This document shows positions 1 to 8,900 of a stretch of 26,215 bases of DNA, in pieces. Numbering within the stretch: position 1 is the stretch's first letter; each line of letters opens with the position of its first letter. The notes beneath the pieces were generated by a model. It was not told the DNA's origin. It saw only the letters and a list, made by a program, of their open reading frames with translations, and ran no database searches. This DNA is from a virus: the IMG/VR virus record IMGVR_UViG_3300023176_002312, positions 1 through 26,215 of that record. One strand, given 5' to 3'. A program made the position numbers and the translations under genes.

Positions 1-3000
1 TAATCAGCCCAGTTCTAAACAAAAATACTGTTATTACTTACACGCCACAGAACGTAAAAGCATTTGGTGCTTCTTATGGATCTGGTGGAGCAAATAACTT
101 TACCGCCGATGTCGTTGTTGATGATAGAACTTATTCAAACATTTCATCTGTAACTGACTTCACTTTCTTTGGATCGAAAGGAACTAAGTTTCTTGAGTCT
201 ACAAGTTTCAGTGCTGATGCCAGCACGGTCGTCCAGCAAGGAGATCTCATTCAGTTCTCTGATGCTTCCAATAACGTTATTAGAGCAATTGTACAATACG
301 CAACTGTACAGAAAGGTTCTTCGAAGACAAGAATCTACATTGATGAAACTTTGTATGATGATGTAACCAATACTAGTGTTGTACTACTACGTCCAAGAAT
401 TCAGAATCCAAACTCAGGATCACTTCTGTTCCCAACTGGAAGCAAGCAGGTTCAGAAAATTTCTGCTGGAACGGAAGATACCAAGATCAAATACTACTTC
501 CGTAGAGATTTTGTCACCGCTGGATCAACTGGCGGTGGTTTGATTACTTTTGCTGCTCAATTACCATTCGGAACACAGAGATTTACGGCGTTCAATGAGA
601 AGAATTATATTGTAACCGTTCTCAGAAGCAATAGTGCTGATCTCGTTGAAGATGGCGATATTGTTTATATTGATGAGGACAACGTAGAGATCGTATCTTC
701 TACCGATACCGCTAGCGGTCTAACTTCTGGAAGCATTAAGTTTGAATTGCCAACGTCATACTTCAATTCAAACTTTGCTGGAGAAGCAAATTACGTAGCA
801 CCAGAATTGAAACTAACTGCTACCCTTGAGGTAGAGAATGCTAAACCAAGATTGAAGACTGCGGTTAGAAAGAGAAGAATTGTTGTTGATTCTTCTGGTG
901 ATAGAGTTGTTCCATTTAGAGGAACCGATTATGATAGTGATACTGTAGAGACTCTATCATATTCAGACGCTTTCAAATTGCGTTATGTCTACGAAGGTAC
1001 AACCTCACAACCACCAGAGATTGATAGTGCTGGCAACTTGGTATCTGGAACCGATGTAACCCATAGATTCACTTTTGATGATGGTCAGCGTGATACTGTA
1101 TATGATGTTTCTAGAATTGTCATCAAACCTGGATTTGAACCAACTGTTGGTCAACTTGTAATTGCCTTTGATTATTTTGAGCATTCACAGGGAGACTTTG
1201 TAACTATCGATAGTTATCTACACGAAGCTGGTGTACCTGAGGATGAAATTCCTTCATTCAACTCATCAGTATTTGGTAACGTAGAACTCAAGAACGTTAT
1301 CGACTTCAGACCAAAAGTAAACACTTCTACAATTGTTCCTGGTTATCAGGACACATCATCATTGGAAGTTACCACCAGCAACTTCACTGGCGCTGGATCG
1401 GTTGTAGCAAGCACCCCTGCTCCAGATGTAAACCTTGAGTACACATTCTCGTTCAGTCAGGTACAATACCTAGATCGTATTGATGGAATCTTCCTCAATA
1501 AGAGAGGAGAGTTTATCGTCAAGGAAGGTAATTCTTCACTCAATCCATCAAAACCAGATCCTGTAAAGGATGCTGTTCCTCTATTCTATGCTTACATTCC
1601 AGCATACACATCTACAAGTAAGGATGTAAGAATCACTCCTGTAGAACATCGTAGATATACGATGAAGGATATCGGTAAACTCGAAAAGCGTATTGAGCGT
1701 CTTGAGTATTACACCACTCTCAGCATCCTTGAGCAGCAAGCATTGAATATGCAAGTCAAGGATGAAATTGGTCTAGACAGATTCAAGTCTGGATTCTTTG
1801 TTGATAATTTCGAGACACATGGTATTGGTAATCTTGTTTCAGCAGATTACAGATGTTCTATTGATAGCAGACAGTCTGTTCTAAGACCACAATCTAAGGA
1901 AGATTCTCTACTTCTAAGAGAGGTCAACACAAGACAAGATCAAAGATCTGTTGCTGGTTATCAAAGATCTGGAGATATCGTCACTCTTCCATACACAAGT
2001 CTAAAACTTCTTGGAAACGATTTCGCATCGAAGACGATCAATCCAAACCCATTTGTTGTATTCCAATATGTTGGTGAAGGTTCTGTATCGCCACAAATTG
2101 ATCAGTGGTACGATCAGAGCATTGAACCTCTAGTAGTAGACACTAACACAAGTTTGTTTGACATCTTTATTGCTAAAGATAACGTCAAAGAGAGTTTCTC
2201 AAGTCTTCACAATTCATTCATTGTAAACTGGGTCGGAACTTCTTCTTCGTTTACATCAATCAATTCTCTTGGTGATACTAACTCCGTAGCAGCAAAGTCT
2301 GCGGTCAAGTCCGCTTCTGTTGGTAGTTCTTCAAACATCAGTCCTCAAAATAACGAACTTGGTAAAGGAGTTCAGACTAAGACCGTTGGTGAGAATGTTG
2401 TTTCAACCTCACTACAGTTCTTTGCTAGAACAAGACCAATCAAGTTTGTCATCGGAAGACTGAAGCCCCTTACCAAAGTTTCTGTATTCTTAGAAGGCAG
2501 AAATATCAACCGTTGGGTAAATCCAGATCTAAGATTTACTGGAGTTGCTGGCAACTCTCTATCCGCATTCAACGGCGAAGTAGTAACGGATGAAAATGGC
2601 AATGCCAGTGGTTTGATTCTTCTTCCTGCTGGATATGCTCCTAGAGAAAATGCTACTTGGTCTGGAGACGCAGATACCGTTGAATACGATGAGACATCAG
2701 AAGAACTCCGTTTCACTTCTGGAGAATTGACATTTAGATTTACTTCAAGCACAACCAACGAAGATAAGGCAACTGTAGATACCTACGCAGAAATTAAGTA
2801 TTATGCTTCTGGTATTCTTCCTCAGAATCCTGCTAGCATCGTTTCTACGAGACCATCATACTTCAAATCCAATGAGGGAGTTCAGTTTGTAGAAAGCAAC
2901 ACTGATAATCCACTAAGACCAAATCCACTAGCACAAGTATTCAAGGTTGAGAACTTTGATGGTGGTGTGTTTGTAACTGGCGCTGATCTATACTTCAAGA

Positions 3001-5708
3001 GCAAGAGTACAAATGTTCCAGTCAGAGTTTACATGACTAATGTTGACTTCGACAAACCCGCTAAGAATATTGTACCTGGAACCGAGAAAACTCTATCTCC
3101 AGACACATACTTGAAGTGCTATGCTTCTGGTAATCTCTCAATTACCAAAGGTGAGTATGTAGTTGGAACAAGTTCTGCTGCTTCTGGTCCTATTTCCAGA
3201 CTTATCGATAAGAATGGTGTAGAACTAACACCATCATCCACTGGTGTATATGATCTAACAAATGAGCAAGTCTATACTCTTGTTCTTAGCAACCACAATG
3301 GCAAGTCCTTCTTACAGAATGAGCAACTAGAAATTCCTTCGGTAACTCTAGCAAATGCTACTGAGGGCACTGATGTAAGTCTAACTATTGCTAAAGATAG
3401 CGGTAAGTTATCTGATATCAGAATTACTAATCCTGGTCAGAATTACGATAGCGCAGTTCTCACTATTGAAAGTCCACAACTTCCTGGTGGTTCAGTTGCT
3501 ACTGCTAAGATCAATGTGTCTGACGGTAAGATCTACAACGCCGATGTATCAATTGCTGGATTTGGATATACCGAAGCCCCATCGGTGGTCATCAAAGGTG
3601 TCGGAAACGGCGCTGGAGGATGTGTTGTAGAGACCTTCATAGAGATTGATACCCCAGCAGTTAGAATGGGCGTAGCAACCGATTTCGTAGGTCTCACAGA
3701 GTCCACAACACCAACCCACTTTGCTTTTGATTACCCTGTATATCTGGAAAACGATTCCGAATATGCAATGGTTGTTGAGACAGATTCAACTGATTATGAA
3801 ATCTGGTCTTCTAAGTTAGGTCAAACCGATCTATCTACCAGCACTGTAATTACTACACAACCATCACTCGGTTCTCTTTACAAGTCTCAGAACACTGAGA
3901 ATTGGACTGAGGATCTAGATCAGGATCTCAAGTTCACTCTATATCGCGCTGAGTTCGATATCTCCAGACCATCCGAGTTGCTACTCAAGAACGTAGGTCT
4001 TGGTTACGAGTTGCTTGATACAAATCCAGTTGAAACTGACGCAACTTCCGAATCTATTGCTACTTCTAAGTTGTTCAAGAATAACAATAGTGTTATCAAG
4101 ATCAACCATAGAGATAATGGATTTGAGGATAGTGGAAAGTCTTATGTATTCTTCAGAGGAGTTTCTGAAGTTGGTGGTGTAACTTCTGAGGTATTCAATA
4201 CCAACCTATTCCAAGTTTCAAACTCTGGTGTTGATTCTTACAACATCAGAACGATCACTAAAGCTTCCAGAAGCACCAGTGGTGGTGGTTCTGTGTACGC
4301 AACATACAACAGAAAGTTTGAAACTCTATACCCACAAGTTCATTACATCACTGTTTCTGGAACAACCATTAATAGTTCTGTAAAGACAACTAACATTGTT
4401 CCTGTTGATTCTTCAACAACAAACTATACTTCATATTCACAAACTGATTTTGAGAAGACGTTCCTAAACGAACCACATTACTTTGACAATCAGAAGGTAA
4501 TCGCATCAGAGATCAATGAAACTCTAAACAATGTTACAAGATCTCTAACTTATAAGATGGAACTTTCTTCCACTTCTTCTCACTTATCTCCAGTTATTGA
4601 TCTTTCCAGTGCTTCTGTCAAAACTGTTTCAAACAGAATTGAAAATGCTGGCGGTCAAGAAAACAGATATGGAAGAAGAAATCAAATTCTTGAGTTCTAT
4701 CCTGTTTATTCATTCTCATTATCAACAGTTACTCCCGATGTAACGTATCAGAATAACCAGAGTGTCAAAGGAAAGACATCTGGTGCTTCTGGAACAGTTG
4801 CTAAGGTTGATGGAAATAATGTTTGGATCAAGGTCAAGACTAAGCAAGGATTCACAACTGGTGAAGAACTTGAAATGACTCAGTTTACTAGCGTCTCCAA
4901 CGCTCCAACAATCACTGTTGGATCAAGTCCATCACTAGTAACACCGATCATCAATAGTTCGACTCAATCAGCAGCGGGTGAGTCAATCACAATCGTTGCC
5001 AGAAACCCTGTTGAGTCTAAGATTCTAAACACATACGACAACAGAATTACTGGTAAGTCTGTAATTTGGAATAGAACAACCAGACAACTAACTCTTAGAA
5101 CAGATATTCAACCAATCAACGATGACTACACTGGTAGAATCATTGATAATGTTCTGTTCAATAGAGCAAATGTTGAGACAGATCAGATTGCTGATATCTT
5201 CCGCGTTGGTGATATCATCTCATATCCAAACCAACCAGATGATGAAGCGTTCTTTATGGAAGTCGCAAAGGTAACATACAGCAATGGTGTTGACTTTGTT
5301 GCCGAAGATACATCTAAGAACAGTTCTTCTGTTGCTAAGTATGTAACCAAGGAAATCTACATCACAAATCCTGCTACAGCAATTGATGTTCATCTACTTG
5401 CTAATGTCAAGAATATCGCTAACATCGAAGTTCTTTACAAGTACAAGAGAGCATCAAGTCAAGAGAACTTTGAAGACGCAGAGTGGTTCTATTTCAATGA
5501 CAATGGTCAACCAGATTCACTAGAGATTGCTAGCGCCGAGAATACTATCTCAAGCATTGTTGAGAAGCAGTCGGCATATCAAGATCTCAAGTACAGCGTA
5601 TCTGGTTTACCAGAGTTCTCATCATTCGCAATCAAGGTTGTGATGAAGGGAGTTGATCCAGCATACGTTCCAAAAGTTCAAGATATTAGAGCAGTCGCAG
5701 CATTCTAA
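1..5708 (+). CDS. Large virion structural protein, 5' end outside the window (DUF4815-like)
   Basis: The frame that ends at 5708 is open without a stop from base 3, so the first internal Met (351) is not the real start; about 1901 residues are visible. The protein is rich in Ser, Thr, Asn and beta-branched residues, with no membrane segment, as in phage baseplate or fibre components. A helical stretch near 1636-1870 carries 'YTMKDIGKLEKRIERLEYY' and then 'GLDRFKSGFFVDNF', which I recall from the DUF4815 family of T4-like cyanophage virion proteins (recollection, not searched). Around 3415-3630 there are beta repeats of the NPGQNY / GFGYTEAPSV type also found in the downstream fibre genes. The C-terminus (FAIKVVMKGVDPAYVPKVQDIRAVA) resembles the ends of other phage structural proteins. 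It opens a run of same-strand structural genes, with only 9 bases to the next. Structural role likely; exact location in the particle unknown. Confidence 0.8.
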   Translation, partial: ISPVLNKNTVITYTPQNVKAFGASYGSGGANNFTADVVVDDRTYSNISSVTDFTFFGSKGTKFLESTSFSADASTVVQQGDLIQFSDASNNVIRAIVQYATVQKGSSKTRIYIDETLYDDVTNTSVVLLRPRIQNPNSGSLLFPTGSKQVQKISAGTEDTKIKYYFRRDFVTAGSTGGGLITFAAQLPFGTQRFTAFNEKNYIVTVLRSNSADLVEDGDIVYIDEDNVEIVSSTDTASGLTSGSIKFELPTSYFNSNFAGEANYVAPELKLTATLEVENAKPRLKTAVRKRRIVVDSSGDRVVPFRGTDYDSDTVETLSYSDAFKLRYVYEGTTSQPPEIDSAGNLVSGTDVTHRFTFDDGQRDTVYDVSRIVIKPGFEPTVGQLVIAFDYFEHSQGDFVTIDSYLHEAGVPEDEIPSFNSSVFGNVELKNVIDFRPKVNTSTIVPGYQDTSSLEVTTSNFTGAGSVVASTPAPDVNLEYTFSFSQVQYLDRIDGIFLNKRGEFIVKEGNSSLNPSKPDPVKDAVPLFYAYIPAYTSTSKDVRITPVEHRRYTMKDIGKLEKRIERLEYYTTLSILEQQALNMQVKDEIGLDRFKSGFFVDNFETHGIGNLVSADYRCSIDSRQSVLRPQSKEDSLLLREVNTRQDQRSVAGYQRSGDIVTLPYTSLKLLGNDFASKTINPNPFVVFQYVGEGSVSPQIDQWYDQSIEPLVVDTNTSLFDIFIAKDNVKESFSSLHNSFIVNWVGTSSSFTSINSLGDTNSVAAKSAVKSASVGSSSNISPQNNELGKGVQTKTVGENVVSTSLQFFARTRPIKFVIGRLKPLTKVSVFLEGRNINRWVNPDLRFTGVAGNSLSAFNGEVVTDENGNASGLILLPAGYAPRENATWSGDADTVEYDETSEELRFTSGELTFRFTSSTTNEDKATVDTYAEIKYYASGILPQNPASIVSTRPSYFKSNEGVQFVESNTDNPLRPNPLAQVFKVENFDGGVFVTGADLYFKSKSTNVPVRVYMTNVDFDKPAKNIVPGTEKTLSPDTYLKCYASGNLSITKGEYVVGTSSAASGPISRLIDKNGVELTPSSTGVYDLTNEQVYTLVLSNHNGKSFLQNEQLEIPSVTLANATEGTDVSLTIAKDSGKLSDIRITNPGQNYDSAVLTIESPQLPGGSVATAKINVSDGKIYNADVSIAGFGYTEAPSVVIKGVGNGAGGCVVETFIEIDTPAVRMGVATDFVGLTESTTPTHFAFDYPVYLENDSEYAMVVETDSTDYEIWSSKLGQTDLSTSTVITTQPSLGSLYKSQNTENWTEDLDQDLKFTLYRAEFDISRPSELLLKNVGLGYELLDTNPVETDATSESIATSKLFKNNNSVIKINHRDNGFEDSGKSYVFFRGVSEVGGVTSEVFNTNLFQVSNSGVDSYNIRTITKASRSTSGGGSVYATYNRKFETLYPQVHYITVSGTTINSSVKTTNIVPVDSSTTNYTSYSQTDFEKTFLNEPHYFDNQKVIASEINETLNNVTRSLTYKMELSSTSSHLSPVIDLSSASVKTVSNRIENAGGQENRYGRRNQILEFYPVYSFSLSTVTPDVTYQNNQSVKGKTSGASGTVAKVDGNNVWIKVKTKQGFTTGEELEMTQFTSVSNAPTITVGSSPSLVTPIINSSTQSAAGESITIVARNPVESKILNTYDNRITGKSVIWNRTTRQLTLRTDIQPINDDYTGRIIDNVLFNRANVETDQIADIFRVGDIISYPNQPDDEAFFMEVAKVTYSNGVDFVAEDTSKNSSSVAKYVTKEIYITNPATAIDVHLLANVKNIANIEVLYKYKRASSQENFEDAEWFYFNDNGQPDSLEIASAENTISSIVEKQSAYQDLKYSVSGLPEFSSFAIKVVMKGVDPAYVPKVQDIRAVAAF

Positions 5709-5717
5709 TTTCCGCGT

Positions 5718-5924
5718 ATGAGCTACATCAAAGTAAAAGGGCATGATGGTCTTGTCAGAGACGAGACCACAGGTGCCATCTTGAATCACGACAGTTCTGC
5801 TATTGAAGCAAGACGTAAATTGAAACACTTGAATTCCGCGTTGGAAGACATAAATATGTTGAAGGATGAAATCTCTGAAATCAAATCCCTACTTAGAGAG
5901 TTAGTAAAAAATGCCAGCAATTAA
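5718..5924 (+). CDS. Small coiled-coil protein of the structural cluster, function unknown
   Basis: This 68-residue protein starts 9 bases after the preceding stop and overlaps the next gene by 14 bases, so it is probably translated by coupling within a structural operon; no clear Shine-Dalgarno is visible. The N-terminal half (SYIKVKGHDGLVRDETTGAI) looks like a small folded strand segment. The C-terminal half (about residues 28-66) is a strongly charged amphipathic helix with heptad-like Leu/Ile spacing (LKHLNSALEDINMLKDEI...LLREL), which predicts a coiled coil. The opposite-strand frame over the same bases has no recognisable content. A place between two large virion genes suggests a minor structural or assembly-helper role, which is inference. 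I do not recognise a named family. Confidence 0.75.
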   Translation: MSYIKVKGHDGLVRDETTGAILNHDSSAIEARRKLKHLNSALEDINMLKDEISEIKSLLRELVKNASN

Positions 5925-8900
5925 CGTCGCCAAAACTGATACTTTTGAGATTCAAAGGCAAAAGATCAATCAAATTGGTAATCAGATTTTTACAATTTCC
6001 CAGGGTGGTAGTGACCTTGCTACTGGAAATTTGAAAATTGGAGATGGAACAAGAGAACTTCCATCACTTGCTTTTATCAGTAAAAATTCACTTGGAATTT
6101 ATAAGTCTGGACTTTCAACCATTGGAATTGCTTCTGATGGTAAAATTATTGCTGACTTATCTCTAGAAAAAAACGTTTCATACCAAGATTTTTCTGTACA
6201 GAAAAAAATTATTACCACTCTTGGTTCTTCTATTCTAACAAATGGAGAAAATTATGATCCAGGCAATTACGAAGATATTCCCCTAATTGGTGGAACTGGT
6301 AGTGATGCTACCGTTGATTTATTTGTAGATGTTTTTACTGGATCTCTAACAAACTCTGGTCAGAATTTCAATCCTGGCAATTATCTCAATAAAGTTTTAA
6401 TTGGTGGTTCTGGAGAAAACTCTGTTTGTTCTTTCACTGTTGATGGAATTTCAGGAACAACTTCTTCTGGTGGATCTGGATACATCCCAAGAAATTTTGA
6501 AGATGTACCTCTCCAAGGAGGTTCTGGATCTGGAGCATTAGCAGACGTTACAATTAGTGGTACTGTTGATTACACTGGTACAATTGTTGGAGGTTCTGGA
6601 TACACAGATACAAATTATCCAAACATAGTTTTATTCAACCCACCAACACAAACATTTACTGTAACTTCTGTAGCAAATCCTGGATCACCTCCACCAGACA
6701 ATGTTTACAGTGTGAATGGTGTAACACAACCAGTTTTAACATTAATAAAAGGAAATACATATCGTTTTGATATGTCGGATGCTTCCAATGCTGGTCATCC
6801 TCTATTTTTTGAAGATCCAAATGGTGATTTTCTAAACATTACAAATTTTCTCGTAACTACAAAAGGAACTGCTGGAGATCCTGGAGCATTTGTTGATATT
6901 CTAATCAAACCAGATACTCCAACCCAAACAATTGTATATAATTGCGTAAACCATGATGGCATGGGAGCAAACATCAATGTTGTTGATGGAACTGCTGGAA
7001 GTTATGGAACTGGAATCGCTGCCTCTATTTTGGTTAGTGGTGGAGCAGTAACAGATGTAACAATTTTTATTTCTGGTGAGAATTATCAAGTTGGAGAAGT
7101 TCTAACTGCATATGATCCAGACTTAGGTGGTGGATCTGGATTCTCATTTGAAATTACTTCTATTACATACAATGGAGCAATTACTGATATTGTAGTAACT
7201 GATATTGGTCAAAATTATTTAAATGGCGACGTTCTAACTATCAATAACTCAGATCTTGGTGGTTATGGATCTGGATTTTCATACACTGTAACCACAGATC
7301 CAGGAATTGTACAAAATCTTACTTTTACCACAAAAGGTATTGGAACAGTATCTGGAGATGTTTTGACATTGCCAGGACCTGTCACTGGAGTAACAATTAC
7401 ATTAGATGGAACTGGAAGTACATTTACACTTCCTAATGTCAGCACTATTTCAGTGGGGGACAGTGTAGTACAAACAGGAGGTACGGGAACATTAGGGGAC
7501 GGAGTTACTGTATCGGATGTTAATGTTCTCCAAAATGAAATTACACTTTCTTCTTCTGGAGAAGCACCTGGAACCGCAACTCTAACATTTACTCCAATTT
7601 ACGGAAATCCAACTACAAATATTACATATACTGTTGCTTCTATTGGAGCGGTAACGAGTTTTGATATCAATAATGGTGGAACATCATACACAAATCAAGA
7701 CGTACTTTCTGTAAGTCCATCATCTTTGGTTCAACCAATTATTTACACAGTATTTGTAAATGCTGTACAGACAATCACATTTACTGGTACTGTATCATCC
7801 AGTGCATTTTCAGTTGGAGATTCTATCAAAAAACCAGATGGTGTAATTGAATCTGTAAGTATTTCAAGTTCTACCGATATTCTTGCAGCAGAAAATCAAA
7901 CTTTCACTGGTGTTGCTGCTACGGGAGGATCTGGTTCTGGTGCTACTTTTGATATTGAAAGAGGTTTAGGTGGTGGTATTATTACCACTACAATAAACAA
8001 TGCTGGATCTGATTACACAATTGGAGATAGTATTATTATTGCTGGTAATTTAGTTGGTGGTTCTTCTCCAACTGATGACATTACATTAAATGTTGATACA
8101 GCAACCTCAGAAACAGCAAATGAAGTTTATAAAGTAAATTCTTCTGGTGGAAATATAACATCTCTTGTTTGTGCTTGTCCAGTTGGAGAAGATTATGTAT
8201 CTTCCGATGTATTGAAAAATACTTCTTCTCCAACAACATATACTGTTGATACTGCTAGTGGATCTGTAAATAGATACTTTATTGATATTGGAGATGGCAA
8301 TGGAGCATCCATTTACCCAGATCTTTCACTGTATGTTGGTAATGTATATAAATTTGATCTAGTAAACGCATCCGAGCATCCATTCAAACTAAGTAAAGAA
8401 CCAGATGGTAAGTGGTACACTGTAGAAGGTATTACAACGTCTTTAGTTTCAACAAGCAAAGAGATTACAGTTTCTTCAACTGCTGGTATTTTTGCTGGAA
8501 TGGTTGTTACAACCCAAGCAGGTAGTTCTGGGGCATTATCAAATACAACAACATATGTCGATGAAGTTGTTGACGCTACAACACTCACACTAACAGAATT
8601 CCCCAGTCTTTCTGGAACGTCTGTATTAGATTTTGCTGGTACAGAATATACAGATGGTGTTACTAGTGGTCAAGATTTTCTTCAAATAACAGTAAGTACA
8701 GAAACTCCAACTCTATATTATTATTGTGATCTCCATCCAGACATGGCAGGAGAAGATGGATCTGAAGCTTCTATAACAATAGATCAAAATAACCCAAAGG
8801 TTTTTGGTTCTGGATTCCAACTATTAGTATCTGAAACAACAGACCAAGATGTTATTTTTGGTGATGTTGTAACTGGAGATTTGAGATCTATTTCGTTTAC

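Noticed and set aside
351-351. Met at 351 as start of the first gene
   Set aside because: The same frame is open from base 3 with typical structural-protein sequence (ADVVVDDRTYSNISSVTDF), so the gene begins upstream of the window.
2372-2758. 128-aa open frame on the minus strand inside the first structural gene
   Set aside because: It lies wholly within a well-supported gene, has low-complexity translated content mirroring the plus-strand codons, and no upstream signal. It is a shadow frame, as are the other antisense frames over the fibre genes.
6229-6650. CRISPR or other DNA-level array
   Set aside because: The 114-base period is a protein repeat within one frame with diverged DNA; there are no short identical repeats with unique spacers anywhere in the window.
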